Of a stretch of DNA of 64,000 nt, positions 39,542 to 48,424 are shown in pieces. The position numbers and the translations under genes are program-made. Under the pieces are notes generated by a model, which was not told the origin of the DNA, made no database searches, and saw only the letters and a program-made list of their open reading frames with translations. This DNA comes from Microbacterium terrae (GTDB lineage Bacteria > Actinomycetota > Actinomycetes > Actinomycetales > Microbacteriaceae), in assembly GCF_017831975.1 (NCBI RefSeq), contig NZ_JAFDSS010000001.1, forward strand, positions 2,294,001 to 2,358,000. The letters are read 5' to 3'. Every line of letters starts with the position of its first letter. Positions within the stretch are counted from its first letter, which is position 1.

Positions 39542-40696
39542 TCAGAGCGCCGCGTATGCCGCCTGAAGGTAGGTCACCGCGCGGGTCGACGCCAGGATCC
39601 CGTCCGACATCCGGTTCATGACATAGGCGAACGTCACGCCGCGGTCGACGTCGGCGGTCACGAGCGATCCGCCCCAGCCGCCCCAGAACGCGATGCGGCC
39701 CTCGGGGATGTAGGTCGTGGATCCCGGATGCCGCAGCCCCCAGCCGAGTCCCCACCGCAGCGGGATCCCGAGCACGAGGTCGACGCCCTCGACCGGGTCG
39801 GCAAAGACGCGATCGACGGTCGCCGGCGCCAGCATCCGGATGCCGTCCACCTCACCGCGCCCGGCGATCAGGGAGTTGAGCCGGGCGGCCGACCGCGCGT
39901 TGCCCTGGCCGCCCGCCCCGCCGATGCCCGCGGCCTTCCACGCGCGGGTCCAGGTGATCTCGGCGCCGAGAGGCGGGCCGGTCAGCGTGCGGAATGCGGG
40001 CGAGTCCGGCGGCAGCGCGGCGATGTCGAGCGTCGACGGCGGGGGCGGCGCCACGGGCGAGACGCGTGCGTCCTCGCTCTCGGGGAGCCCCAGCCAGAAG
40101 TCGGCTCCGAGCGGCCCTGCGAGCTCGGCGGCGACGAAGTCGCCGAGCGACTGACCGGTCACGGCCCGCACGATGCCGTGGACCAGGTGGCCGTAGTCGA
40201 GCAGGTGATACCCCGATGCCGCGCCCGGCGGCCACCAGGGCGCCTGAGCGGCGAGGCGGTCGGCGGCGGCGTCCACGTCGAGGATGTCGTCGCCGGTCAC
40301 CGGCTGCTCCCATCCCGACACTCCGGAGGAATGGGTGAGCACGTGCCGCACCAGCACGCCGTCTTTGCCGGCCGCGGCGAACTCGGGCCAGTACCGCGCG
40401 ACGGGCTGATCGGGGTCGACGAGCCCGCGGTCGATCAGAAGGAGCACCGCGAGCGACGACACCGTCTTCGAGATCGACCACACGTTGGTGAGGGTGTCGC
40501 GGCTCCACGGCGTCACGCGCTGGGCGTCGCTCCAACCGCCCCACAGATCGACGACGGGCGCCCCGTCGACGAGCACGCAGATCGAGCCGCCGAGTTCCTC
40601 GCCCGAGGCGAGGTTCGCGGCGAACGCGTCGCGCAGCGCGGCGAACCGGTCGTCGACGATGCCGTCCAGCGGCACAGCGGGGGCAGAGTTCGACAT
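39542..40696 (-). CDS. serine hydrolase of the beta-lactamase (class C/EstB-like) family
   Basis: 384 residues. The catalytic S-x-x-K is S-I-S-K (about residue 97) and the second motif is Y-G-H. Typical fold marks are L-W-G-G near the start, L-L-T-H-type V-L-T-H-S-S-G-V, and a late W-G-G-W-G-G-S. Such proteins are esterases or penicillin-binding homologues; no signal peptide, so probably a cytoplasmic esterase. Start ATG 40696 has AAAGGAG upstream. Shares the symmetric TetR-type operator at 40735-40753 with the divergent ADH operon. Confidence 0.9.
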   Translation of the reverse strand: MSNSAPAVPLDGIVDDRFAALRDAFAANLASGEELGGSICVLVDGAPVVDLWGGWSDAQRVTPWSRDTLTNVWSISKTVSSLAVLLLIDRGLVDPDQPVARYWPEFAAAGKDGVLVRHVLTHSSGVSGWEQPVTGDDILDVDAAADRLAAQAPWWPPGAASGYHLLDYGHLVHGIVRAVTGQSLGDFVAAELAGPLGADFWLGLPESEDARVSPVAPPPPSTLDIAALPPDSPAFRTLTGPPLGAEITWTRAWKAAGIGGAGGQGNARSAARLNSLIAGRGEVDGIRMLAPATVDRVFADPVEGVDLVLGIPLRWGLGWGLRHPGSTTYIPEGRIAFWGGWGGSLVTADVDRGVTFAYVMNRMSDGILASTRAVTYLQAAYAAL

Positions 40697-40732
40697 GGCG
40701 CTCCTTTGCGACGTCGTGCATTCGGATTTCCC

Positions 40733-40756
40733 AGCATACCGCGCGGTCGGTATGCT
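40733..40756. promoter_or_regulatory. TetR-type operator site S1 and divergent promoters
   Basis: Inverted repeat AGCATACCG / CGGTATGCT around 6 nt. The minus-strand 19-mer (40735-40753) ATACCGACCGCGCGGTATG matches site S3 at 17 of 19. Because the repeat is symmetric it supplies a TATGCT -10 box on both strands, for the hydrolase gene and for the ADH operon. Confidence 0.7.
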
Positions 40757-40818
40757 GACCAGCACGCACCCCCGCTCCTGCCGAGGCAGGATGGACGCGA
40801 TGACGACGAGGAGGTCGG

Positions 40819-41967
40819 ATGCGCATCACCGGAGCTGTTCTCGAGCGGTCGGGCGCCGAAGCGCCTTTCGCGCGCTCGCGCCCGTTCACCGTGGGCGACC
40901 TCGAACTCGACGCGCCCGGCGCCGGCGAGCTCCTCGTGCGCATCGAGGCTGCCGGGGTGTGCCATTCCGACCTCAGCGTCGTCGACGGCAACAGATCGCG
41001 CCCGACACCGATGCTCCTGGGGCACGAGGCGGCGGGTGTCGTCGAGGTGGTCGGCGACGACGTGACCGATGTGACGGTCGGCGATCGCGTCGTGATGACC
41101 TTCCTGCCCCGGTGCGGAGAGTGCGACGGATGCCGCGCCAACGGCCGGCTGCCGTGCGTCCCGGGCACGGCAGCGAACAACGCGGGCACGCTCGTCGGCG
41201 GCGGCATCCGGCTGCATCGCACCGCCGGGGACGGCGCGGAGCAGCCCGTCCATCACCATCTCGGCGTTTCGGCCTTCGCCACGCACGCGGTCGTCAGCCG
41301 GACCTCGGTCGTACCGGTCGACCCCGATGTGCCGGCCGAGATCGCCGCGCTCCTCGGCTGCGCCGTGCTCACCGGCGGCGGCGCGGTGCTCAATGCCGGC
41401 CGGCCCGCGCCGGGCGACACCGTCATCGTCGTCGGACTCGGCGGCGTGGGCATGGCGGCGCTCCTCGTCGCGATCGCCCTCGGGCACCAGGTGATCGGCA
41501 TCGACGCGGTCGACGCGAAGCTGGCCCTCGCGCGCGAGCTCGGCGCCGCCGAGGCCCTGAGCCCCGCGGATGCCGCGGACCGCGGCATCCGTGCACCCGT
41601 CGTCATCGAGGCGGCGGGGGCCGCCCGCGCGTTCGAGACCGCCCTCGCGCTGACCGCGCCCGGGGGAACGACCGTCACCGTCGGGCTCCCCTCACCTGAT
41701 GCCCGCGCGAGCGTGTCGCCGCTGCAGCTCACCGCCGAAGCTCGCACGATCGTCGGCAGCTATCTGGGCTCCGCCGTGCCGAGCCGCGACATCCCCCGAT
41801 ATGTCGACCTGTGGCGCGCAGGCCGGCTGCCCCTCGAGCGGCTGGTCTCGTCGCGCATCCGCCTCGACGACCTCGACGCCGCCATGGACCGCCTCGCCGC
41901 CGGCGGCGAGCTGCGCCAGCTGATCACGTTCGACCCCGCCACCCCCCTCGAAAGGAACCCCTCATGA
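40819..41967 (+). CDS. zinc-dependent alcohol dehydrogenase (MDR family)
   Basis: 382 residues. Catalytic zinc ligands in G-V-C-H-S-D and G-H-E-A; structural zinc loop C-G-E-C-D-G-C-x7-C; NAD-binding G-L-G-G-V-G-M-A. Close to the long-chain or formaldehyde/mycothiol-type ADH group; substrate unknown, likely an alcohol or hydroxyacyl intermediate. ATG 40819 follows GAGGAGG. Its stop overlaps the next start (ATGA), so ADH, SDR and MaoC form one coupled operon. Confidence 0.93.
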   Translation: MRITGAVLERSGAEAPFARSRPFTVGDLELDAPGAGELLVRIEAAGVCHSDLSVVDGNRSRPTPMLLGHEAAGVVEVVGDDVTDVTVGDRVVMTFLPRCGECDGCRANGRLPCVPGTAANNAGTLVGGGIRLHRTAGDGAEQPVHHHLGVSAFATHAVVSRTSVVPVDPDVPAEIAALLGCAVLTGGGAVLNAGRPAPGDTVIVVGLGGVGMAALLVAIALGHQVIGIDAVDAKLALARELGAAEALSPADAADRGIRAPVVIEAAGAARAFETALALTAPGGTTVTVGLPSPDARASVSPLQLTAEARTIVGSYLGSAVPSRDIPRYVDLWRAGRLPLERLVSSRIRLDDLDAAMDRLAAGGELRQLITFDPATPLERNPS

Positions 41968-42713
41968 CACGCACCGCCATCGTCACCGGAGCCGCGCGCG
42001 GCATCGGGGCCGCGACCGCGAAGCGCCTCGCCGCCGACGGTCATGCCGTCGCCGTCGTCGACCTCGACGAAGCCGCCTGCGCCGACACCGTGGCCGCCAT
42101 CACCGCCGCCGGCGGACGCGGCATCGCCGTGGGCGCCGACGTCTCCGACGCGAATGCGGTGAGGGATGCCGTCGCCCGCGTCGCCGCGGAGCTCGGCGCA
42201 CCGACGATCCTCGTGAACAACGCCGGCATCCTGCGCGACAACCTGCTGTTCAAGATGACCGACGACGACTGGGACGCCGTGATGAACGTGCACCTCCGCG
42301 GCGCATTCCTCATGTCGCGCGAGGTGCAGAAGCACCAGGTCGACGCGGGCTGGGGTCGCGTCGTGAACCTGTCGAGCACCTCCGCCCTCGGCAACCGCGG
42401 ACAGGCGAACTACTCGGCCGCGAAGGCCGGCATGCAGGGCTTCACCAAGACGCTTGCGATCGAACTCGGACGCTACGGAGTGACGGCGAACGCCATCGCT
42501 CCCGGCTTCATCGTCACCGACATGACGCGGCAGACCGCCGAGCGCATCGGCGTCGGGTTCGACGACTTCGTCGCCCACGCCGCGAAGGAGATCCCGGTGC
42601 AGCGCGCCGGTCAGCCCGAAGACATCGCGGCCGCGGCGTCGTTCTTCTGCTCCGACGAGGCGGGCTTCGTCTCGGGCCAGGTGCTGTACGTCGCCGGGGG
42701 TCCGCGCGCATGA
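41964..42713 (+). CDS. short-chain dehydrogenase/reductase (FabG-like)
   Basis: 249 residues. T-G-A-A-R-G-I-G cofactor motif, N-N-A-G, catalytic S (L-S-S-T-S) and Y-x-x-x-K (Y-S-A-A-K). Likely interconverts 3-oxoacyl and 3-hydroxyacyl thioesters with NAD(P)H. ATG 41964 overlaps the ADH stop; AAAGGA precedes it. Its stop overlaps the MaoC start. Confidence 0.94.
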   Translation: MTRTAIVTGAARGIGAATAKRLAADGHAVAVVDLDEAACADTVAAITAAGGRGIAVGADVSDANAVRDAVARVAAELGAPTILVNNAGILRDNLLFKMTDDDWDAVMNVHLRGAFLMSREVQKHQVDAGWGRVVNLSSTSALGNRGQANYSAAKAGMQGFTKTLAIELGRYGVTANAIAPGFIVTDMTRQTAERIGVGFDDFVAHAAKEIPVQRAGQPEDIAAAASFFCSDEAGFVSGQVLYVAGGPRA

Positions 42714-43168
42714 GCATCGCAGCCTCCTCCCCCGCCACCCTGGCCGGCGCGATCGGCGAGACCGCGACCGGAGAGTGGTTCGCGATCGACCAGGAGCGCA
42801 TCCAGGCCTTCGCCGACGCCACCGAGGACTGGCAGTGGATCCACCTCGACGCAGACCGCGCGGCATCCGGGCCCTTCGGCGCCACCATCGCCCACGGATA
42901 CCTGACGCTGTCGCTCCTCCCCCGCCTCACCGCCGGACTCATCGCCGTCGACGGCGCGGCGATGGTCGTCAACTACGGGCTCGACAAGGTGCGGTTCCTC
43001 CAGCCCGTGACAGTGGGCTCCCGCGTGCGCGCCGTCACCGAGCTCGTCTCGGTCGAGCCCGGCCCCGCCGGGTATCGCGCGGGGCTTCGCACGACCGTCG
43101 AGATCGAGGGCGCGTCCAAGCCTGCGCTGATCGCCGAGACGATCGGCCTGTTCGTTCCGGCCGCCTGA
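42710..43168 (+). CDS. MaoC-family enoyl-CoA hydratase/dehydratase
   Basis: 152-residue single hot-dog domain. The hydratase-2 motif is present: F-A-D-A-T-E-D-W-Q-W-I-H-L-D (Asp and His of the active pair) and the G-x-x-I-A-H-G-Y-L-T-L-S-L stretch. Would hydrate an enoyl-CoA to the (R)-3-hydroxyacyl-CoA that the upstream FabG-like enzyme could oxidise. ATGA overlap with the SDR gene. Confidence 0.93.
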   Translation: MSIAASSPATLAGAIGETATGEWFAIDQERIQAFADATEDWQWIHLDADRAASGPFGATIAHGYLTLSLLPRLTAGLIAVDGAAMVVNYGLDKVRFLQPVTVGSRVRAVTELVSVEPGPAGYRAGLRTTVEIEGASKPALIAETIGLFVPAA

Positions 43169-43175
43169 ACGGGAG

Positions 43176-43200
43176 CGGATGCCTGGCGTCACGGCATCCG
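43176..43200. terminator. terminator after the ADH-SDR-MaoC operon
   Basis: 8-bp perfect arms CGGATGCC/CGGCATCCG-type around a 9-nt loop, 8 nt after the MaoC stop; another inverted GGATGCC pair. Confidence 0.5.
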
Positions 43201-43301
43201 AGATCAAAAGGCGCGATCGTCGGCGGCCGTGTCAAGGCCCTTGCCGTGCGCCCGCGTGGCGCGAATCATGGCCGGGACACCGAGCGAATGAGGAGGCCGC
43301 A

Positions 43302-43520
43302 ATGAGTGCGGATGCCACGGAGAAGGATCCCGAGTCGAGCGGCGACGCCGTCGCCGACGAGGTGCTGGAGGAGCCGAGCACCGAGAAGGAGCCCGGGGAG
43401 GAGCCGAAGGGCGGCCGGGATCCGCAGCCGGAGCCGAGCCACGAGGCGGTGGGCATCGGCGTGATCGACTCGCCCGAGCCGCCGGCCACTGCCGAAGGGC
43501 CGGAGCAGACCGGGGACTGA
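43302..43520 (+). CDS. small acidic hypothetical protein
   Basis: 72 residues, over a third Glu/Asp/Pro, no hydrophobic core, so probably disordered. ATG 43302 has a full AGGAGG five nt upstream, which is the main evidence for expression; the in-frame extension to 43179 is rejected. Convergent with phzF-like gene; function unknown. Confidence 0.65.
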   Translation: MSADATEKDPESSGDAVADEVLEEPSTEKEPGEEPKGGRDPQPEPSHEAVGIGVIDSPEPPATAEGPEQTGD

Positions 43521-43524
43521 CCGG

Positions 43525-44205
43525 TCAGATCAGCTCACGGGTGCGCGCCTCTGAGGTGCGGCCCCCGACCTCGACCTGCTGCCCAAGGTACCGCGGGTGG
43601 GTGTACAGGACCGATCCGGCGCCCTGGCGGATCTCGAGGTCGCGGCCGAGCTCCGCGGTGAGGCGGATGGCCGCCGCGCCGGTCGCCTCGTCCTCCCGGA
43701 TGCCGAAGTCGGGAGCGAACATGCGCGCGCGCACGCGCCCGGCGCCCTCGTCCGCCCAGGCCCAGAGGTAGTGCTGGCCCTCGGCGAAGGCATCCGGATC
43801 GACGGCGTCCACGTCGGCGGGAGAGTCCAGCCGGGTGAGTTCGAAGACGGGACACCACTCGGGCAGGGCGTTCACGAAGACGCGCGGCCCGTCGACGCGG
43901 ACGCGGACGCTCCCGGCCGGCACGTTGATCTCGGTGACCGGGTCGCCGCCGCGGTGCAGCCAGGCGGCGAGACCGACGGTCGGGTGGCCCGCGAACGGCA
44001 GTTCGAGCGCCGGGGTGAAGATGCGCGCACTCACCGACGCGCCGTCGAGGGCGTCGATGAAGATCGTCTCGCTGAACCCGAGGTCTGCGGCGATCTGCTG
44101 CTCGTGGCGACGGGTCGACGTCGACGCCCAGATGATGCCGAGCGGGTTCCCGTGCGCGTCGCGGTCGTCGACGAAGACGTCGACGACGTTCGCAAGAAGG
44201 CTCAT
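43525..44205 (-). CDS. PhzF-family isomerase-like protein
   Basis: 226 residues, somewhat shorter than the usual 260-290. Visible motifs: V-D-V-F-V-D-D-R-D-A-H-G-N-P-L-G, T-P-A-L-E-L-P-F-A-G-H-P-T-V-G and a late E-D-E-A-T-G-A-A-A. PhzF relatives isomerise or epimerise small metabolites with a catalytic Glu; no phenazine genes are nearby, so phenazine synthesis is not implied. Start ATG 44205. Confidence 0.88.
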   Translation of the reverse strand: MSLLANVVDVFVDDRDAHGNPLGIIWASTSTRRHEQQIAADLGFSETIFIDALDGASVSARIFTPALELPFAGHPTVGLAAWLHRGGDPVTEINVPAGSVRVRVDGPRVFVNALPEWCPVFELTRLDSPADVDAVDPDAFAEGQHYLWAWADEGAGRVRARMFAPDFGIREDEATGAAAIRLTAELGRDLEIRQGAGSVLYTHPRYLGQQVEVGGRTSEARTRELI

Positions 44206-44278
44206 GGCGCCGAGTCTGTCACCTGTCGGTGCGACGGAGGTGAATCGGCTCGTGTCGCGCGGCGATCGGCCGCCCCCC

Positions 44279-45463
44279 TCAGGAGAGGTCGATGTCGACG
44301 TAGAGGGCGGCGTGATCCGACGCTGCCTCGTGGTCTGCCTCGATGGTGTCGAAGTGCGGGAAGAGCGTGCCGTGCACGCCGCCCCAGACGCCCTTGCGGA
44401 AGATCCCGGCGCCGGTCGCGCGCGAGAGCAGGCTCGGTGAGAGGAGCAGGTAGTCGATCTTCGACGACTTCGTGCCGTTGCCGAAGGTTCCGGGTCGCTC
44501 CTCGTCGGGGTCGCCGTCGTCGAACGGCGTGACGGCGGCGATGTCGGTGAGGTCGGTGTCCGCGAGCAGCGGCGCGAGCGCCTCGCTGTCCGGGGTGTCG
44601 TTGAAATCGCCGAGCACCACCACGTGATCCACGCCGGCCGCGCGGATCTCCGTGTAGATCTCGGCGGCGCGCGCGGACTGCCGCCTGCGACGCGCGATGC
44701 TCGCGGGGTTGTTGCCGCCGAACTTGCTCTTGAAGTGGTTGACGAGCACCACCAGGCGTTCCCCGGCGAGGGCGGTGCCCGCGGGGAAGGTGAACCAGTA
44801 CTCGGGGCAGTCGCGGCTGAACACGCGGTCGCCGTGCGGGCCGTCGTCGATGTGTGAGCGCATCAGCGCGAGCGGATAGGCGGCTCGGGCCAGCACCCCC
44901 ACATCGATGCCGCGCGGGTCGTTCCCGTCGATCACCATCACGTGCGGGTACTGCGGCTGCCCGGTCGCGTCGTCGATCAGCAGCGAATCGGTGAACCGGG
45001 CCAGGGTGAGGCGGTCCTCGGCCTCGACCACGCCGACGATGTCGGCTCCCACCTCGTCGATCACGCGCGCGGTGTTCGAGATCGCCCGTTCGTCGATGCG
45101 GTCCTTGATCAGCTCGACCCACCCGGTCCAGTCCGCCCGGCCGTCGGCGACCACCGTCACCGCGGAGCCGTCGGGGTCGTTCCGGGGTCGGCGCAGCAGC
45201 CTCCCGCGAATGCGCCGCAGCACGACGAAGGTCGACGTCCGCGTCGCGTCGCCGTCGTCGCGCAGAAGCCGCAGCTCACCCAGCAGCTGCAGGATCTCGG
45301 CCTTGACCTCGGCGGTGTACGTCTCGCGCTCGAAGAGCTCGTTGATCCGCGCGTGGGCTCGGAGGATCTCGACGGCGATCGGCTCTGGGCGGTTCATCGC
45401 CCGCGGGCGCGAGAAGAGGTTCTCGACGTTGTACGCGGCGATCCGCATGGTCTGAGCAGCCAT
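44279..45463 (-). CDS. endonuclease/exonuclease/phosphatase-family protein
   Basis: 394 residues of the DNase I-like fold: R-I-A-A-Y-N-V-E-N-L at the start, V-G-V-V-E-A-E-D, V-L-G-D-F-N-D-T-P-D, and the closing S-D-H-A-A-L-Y-V. Contains an extra helical insertion of about 100 residues after the first strand. No signal peptide. Substrate may be nucleic acid, phospholipid or sugar phosphate. ATG 45463 with GAGGGGG upstream. A 21-bp palindrome at 45494-45514 overlaps its probable promoter. Confidence 0.85.
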   Translation of the reverse strand: MAAQTMRIAAYNVENLFSRPRAMNRPEPIAVEILRAHARINELFERETYTAEVKAEILQLLGELRLLRDDGDATRTSTFVVLRRIRGRLLRRPRNDPDGSAVTVVADGRADWTGWVELIKDRIDERAISNTARVIDEVGADIVGVVEAEDRLTLARFTDSLLIDDATGQPQYPHVMVIDGNDPRGIDVGVLARAAYPLALMRSHIDDGPHGDRVFSRDCPEYWFTFPAGTALAGERLVVLVNHFKSKFGGNNPASIARRRRQSARAAEIYTEIRAAGVDHVVVLGDFNDTPDSEALAPLLADTDLTDIAAVTPFDDGDPDEERPGTFGNGTKSSKIDYLLLSPSLLSRATGAGIFRKGVWGGVHGTLFPHFDTIEADHEAASDHAALYVDIDLS

Positions 45464-45493
45464 CGTGTCCCCCTCGGCCGATACACCGGTCAG

Positions 45494-45514
45494 TGTGACA
45501 GCAGTCCTGTCACA
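45494..45514. promoter_or_regulatory. palindrome upstream of the EEP-family gene
   Basis: TGTGACAG / CTGTCACA, perfect 8-bp arms with a 5-nt centre, 31-51 nt before the start codon. Resembles a Crp-like TGTGA-TCACA spacing but is longer; binding protein unknown. Confidence 0.45.
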
Positions 45515-45616
45515 ACAGGTGAACGCTCCGCGGCGGGATTGATACAGGTTCGCCCGTCGCGACGAGGCGGGCGACGGTTGCCGCCGGGCGTCCACCCGAG
45601 CGGCATCCTGGCGCGG

Positions 45617-46831
45617 TCACACCCGTTCGAGCACCATGGCCATCCCCTGGCCGCCGCCCACGCACATGGTCTCGAGACCGTAGCGTCCGCCGGTGGCGTC
45701 GAGCCCGTTGATGAGGGTCGAGGTGATGCGCGCGCCGGTCATGCCGAACGGATGCCCCACGGCGATCGCGCCGCCGTGCACGTTGAGCCGATCGGGGTCG
45801 ATGCCCAGCTCCCGCGCCGAGGGGATCACCTGCGCGGCGAAGGCCTCGTTGATCTCGACGAGGTCCATGTCTGCGATCGTCAGCCCGGCGAGCGCCAGGG
45901 CGCGACGGGATGCCTCGACCGGCCCGAGACCCATGATCTCGGGCGACAGACCGCTGACACCGGTCGACACGATGCGGGCGATCGGCTGGAGTCCGAGCTC
46001 GTCGACCACGCGATCCGACACGACGATCACGGCAGCCGCGCCGTCGTTGAGCGGACAGGCGTTCCCCGCGGTGATCGTGCCGTCGGGGCGGAAGACCGGG
46101 TCGAGGCCGGCGAGCGCCTCGACCGTCGTGCCGGCGCGCGGGCCGTCGTCGGCGGCGACGACCGTGCCGTCGTCGAGCGTCACCGGGGTGATGTCGCGCT
46201 GCCAGAAGCCCGAGGCGATGGCAGCCTCGGCCCGCTGCTGCGACCTCGCCGCGAAGGCATCCTGCTCCGCGCGCGTCACCCCGTGCATCTGCGCGACGTT
46301 CTCGGCGGTCTGGCCCATCGCGATGTACGCGTCGGGCAGGCCGCCGTCGCCGCGCGGATCGGTCCAGGTCGGCGCTCCCCCCGCTGCGCGCGCGGCGGTG
46401 CGGGCGGCGGCATCGGCGAAGCGCAGGTTGAAGGCCGACTCGAGGTCGGAGAAGCCGGCGGCGTAGTGCGTCACCGACTCCACGCCGGCCGAGACGAACA
46501 CGTCGCCCTCGCCGGCCCTGATCGCGTGGAACGCCATACGTGTCGTCTGCACCGACGACGAGCAGTAGCGGTTCACCGTCGTGCCGGGCACGCCGTCGAG
46601 GCCGAGCAGCACGGCGACGATGCGCGCGATGTTCATGCCCTGCTCGCCGGCCGGCTGGCCGCATCCCATCATCAGATCGTCGATGCGCGACGGGTCGAGC
46701 GACGGCACCTTCTCGAGCGCGGCCTGCACCATTCGCGCGGCCAGGTCATCAGGGCGGATGCCGACGAGCGACCCCTTGCGGGCGCGGCCGATCGGCGAAC
46801 GGGCGGTGGCGACGATGTACGCCTCGGGCAT
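45617..46831 (-). CDS. acetyl-CoA C-acyltransferase (thiolase)
   Basis: 404 residues. The three thiolase active-site regions are visible: N-R-Y-C-S-S (nucleophilic Cys near residue 90), G-H-P-F-G-M-T-G and C-V-G-G-G-Q-G. Cleaves 3-oxoacyl-CoA in beta-oxidation (EC 2.3.1.16) or condenses acetyl-CoA. ATG 46831 has AAGGAG upstream. Downstream of an acyl-CoA dehydrogenase gene on the same strand, with a 212-bp repeat-filled gap between. Confidence 0.95.
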   Translation of the reverse strand: MPEAYIVATARSPIGRARKGSLVGIRPDDLAARMVQAALEKVPSLDPSRIDDLMMGCGQPAGEQGMNIARIVAVLLGLDGVPGTTVNRYCSSSVQTTRMAFHAIRAGEGDVFVSAGVESVTHYAAGFSDLESAFNLRFADAAARTAARAAGGAPTWTDPRGDGGLPDAYIAMGQTAENVAQMHGVTRAEQDAFAARSQQRAEAAIASGFWQRDITPVTLDDGTVVAADDGPRAGTTVEALAGLDPVFRPDGTITAGNACPLNDGAAAVIVVSDRVVDELGLQPIARIVSTGVSGLSPEIMGLGPVEASRRALALAGLTIADMDLVEINEAFAAQVIPSARELGIDPDRLNVHGGAIAVGHPFGMTGARITSTLINGLDATGGRYGLETMCVGGGQGMAMVLERV

Positions 46832-46865
46832 GGAGTGCTCCTTCAGTTGGGGGATGTCGGGTGGG

Positions 46866-47041
46866 CGTTTCGTCTCGCTGCGCTCGCTCGACGACCGGGG
46901 ACGACTGCCGCGCGTTTCGTCCCGCTGCGCTCGCTCAACGACCGGAGACGACAGCCGCGCGTTTCGTCTCGCTGCGCTCGCTCAACGACCGGGTGCTCCT
47001 CCTCGGTCGTTGAGCGAGGAGCGAAGCGACGAGACGAAACG
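46866..47041. repeat. cluster of 33-bp dispersed repeats (4 units)
   Basis: Three direct units at 46866-46898, 46913-46945 and 46960-46992 (47-nt period, 14-nt near-identical spacers) and one inverted, slightly longer unit at 47004-47041. The core is CGTTGAGCGAGCGCAGCGAG or its complement. Units 3 and 4 face each other and can form a hairpin. The same element recurs at 60285-60506. Probably a REP-like element. Confidence 0.9.
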
Positions 47042-47043
47042 CG

Positions 47044-48297
47044 TCAGACGAACGCGGGGATGCCGGTGATCGAACGGCCGACGATGAGCGAGTTCATGTC
47101 GTACGTGCCCTCGAACGTGTACACGGCCTCGGCGTCGGCGAAGTAGCGCGCGACCCCGTAGCCCGGGGCGATGGCTCCGCCGAGCTGCGATTCGCCGCCC
47201 AGCTGGATGCCGTTGCCGCCGCAGATCTCGCGGCACAGGGCGACCGTCTCGCGCACGCGCGCCGACACGAACGCCTTCGCCATCGCCGAGTGGTGGTCGC
47301 GCTGGACGCCCTCGTCCTGCATCTGCGAGACGCGCACGCTCAGCGCGATCGAGGCGGTGATGTTCGCGAGGGCGTCGGCGAGCTTCTGCTGCACCAGCTG
47401 GAACGACGCGATCGGCTTGCCGAACTGGTGTCGCGCCTTCGCGTAGGCGAGCGCTCCTTCGTAGGCGCCGACGCCGACGCCGAGCGCCTGCCAGGCGACA
47501 TGGGCGCGGGTGAGTCGCAGCACGACTGCGAGGTCGCGGAACCCGTCGATGCGCTGCAGCCGGTCGCTCTCGGGGATGACGAGGTCGGTCATGACGATGT
47601 CGGCGTTCTCGACGCCGCGCAGCGACTGCTTGCGCTCGATCTTGGTGGCCGAGAACCCGACCGCCGGCGTCCGCACGAGGAAGCCCTTGACCTGGTCGTC
47701 GGCGACGTCGCGCGCCCAGATGACGACGAGATCGGCGAAGGCGCCGTTGCCGATCCAGCGCTTCGCCCCGTTGAGCACCCACGTGTCGCCGCGGCGCTCG
47801 GCCGTGGTTTCGAGACCCTTGGCGGTGTCGGATCCGTGGCCGGGCTCGGTCAGCCCGAACGCGGCCACGAGTTCGCCGGCGGCGAGCTTGGGCAGCCACT
47901 CGGCCTTCTGCTCCTCGGAGCCTCCGACCGAGATCGAGGTCATCGCGAGCCCGCTGTGCACGCCGATGAACGTGGCGAGCGAGGGGTCGGCGCGCGAGAT
48001 CTCGAGCGCGACCCAGCCGCGGTAGACGTCGCTGTTCTCGAACTGCCGGGTCTCGGGGAACGCGTTGCCGTAGAGCCCCAGCTCGGCGATGCGGGGAACG
48101 AGGTGACGCGGGCTCTCGGCGCGCTCCCACAGGTCGTCGGCGAACGGGCGCACCTCGGTGTCGAGGAAGGCGCGGATGCCGGTGAGCGAGCGCTGCTCGG
48201 CATCGGTCAGCGTGTGCTGGAACGCGTAGAAGTCCGCGTCGAGCAGGTCGGCGACGGGCATCGCGCGGGTGTCGTGCTGGTCGAGGGTGAACGTCAT
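47044..48297 (-). CDS. acyl-CoA dehydrogenase (glutaryl-CoA dehydrogenase-like branch)
   Basis: FAD enzyme oxidising acyl-CoA to enoyl-CoA. 417 residues. Family motifs: F-G-L-T-E-P-G-H-G-S-D, A-K-R-W-I-G-N-G, I-C-G-G-N-G-I and the late F-E-G-T-Y-D-M-N-S-L-I-V-G-R-S-I-T-G with the catalytic Glu. The last motif resembles glutaryl-CoA dehydrogenase; residues needed for decarboxylation cannot be judged. ATG 48297 has GGAGAG upstream; the ORF extension to 48783 runs antisense to the TetR gene and is rejected. Confidence 0.94.
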   Translation of the reverse strand: MTFTLDQHDTRAMPVADLLDADFYAFQHTLTDAEQRSLTGIRAFLDTEVRPFADDLWERAESPRHLVPRIAELGLYGNAFPETRQFENSDVYRGWVALEISRADPSLATFIGVHSGLAMTSISVGGSEEQKAEWLPKLAAGELVAAFGLTEPGHGSDTAKGLETTAERRGDTWVLNGAKRWIGNGAFADLVVIWARDVADDQVKGFLVRTPAVGFSATKIERKQSLRGVENADIVMTDLVIPESDRLQRIDGFRDLAVVLRLTRAHVAWQALGVGVGAYEGALAYAKARHQFGKPIASFQLVQQKLADALANITASIALSVRVSQMQDEGVQRDHHSAMAKAFVSARVRETVALCREICGGNGIQLGGESQLGGAIAPGYGVARYFADAEAVYTFEGTYDMNSLIVGRSITGIPAFV

Positions 48298-48361
48298 CGT
48301 CTCTCTCCATCGTCTCGGCGGGTCGGCGACGACCCACAGCCAGTATGCATCATTCTGTGGA

Positions 48362-48375
48362 ATGTTGCACAACAT
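48362..48375. promoter_or_regulatory. operator candidate in the ACAD/TetR divergent spacer
   Basis: ATGTTG-CA-CAACAT, between a divergently read TetR gene and an acyl-CoA dehydrogenase gene. On the minus strand it sits just upstream of a TGCATACT -10-like box for the dehydrogenase. Confidence 0.5.
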
Positions 48376-48424
48376 ATCCTCGAACGTTGCGCGGAGCCCG
48401 GGTGGCGCGGGTAGAGTTCGGGCC

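Noticed and set aside
43525..44205. Phenazine biosynthesis gene
   Set aside because: PhzF-like proteins are widespread outside phenazine pathways and no other phz gene is near.
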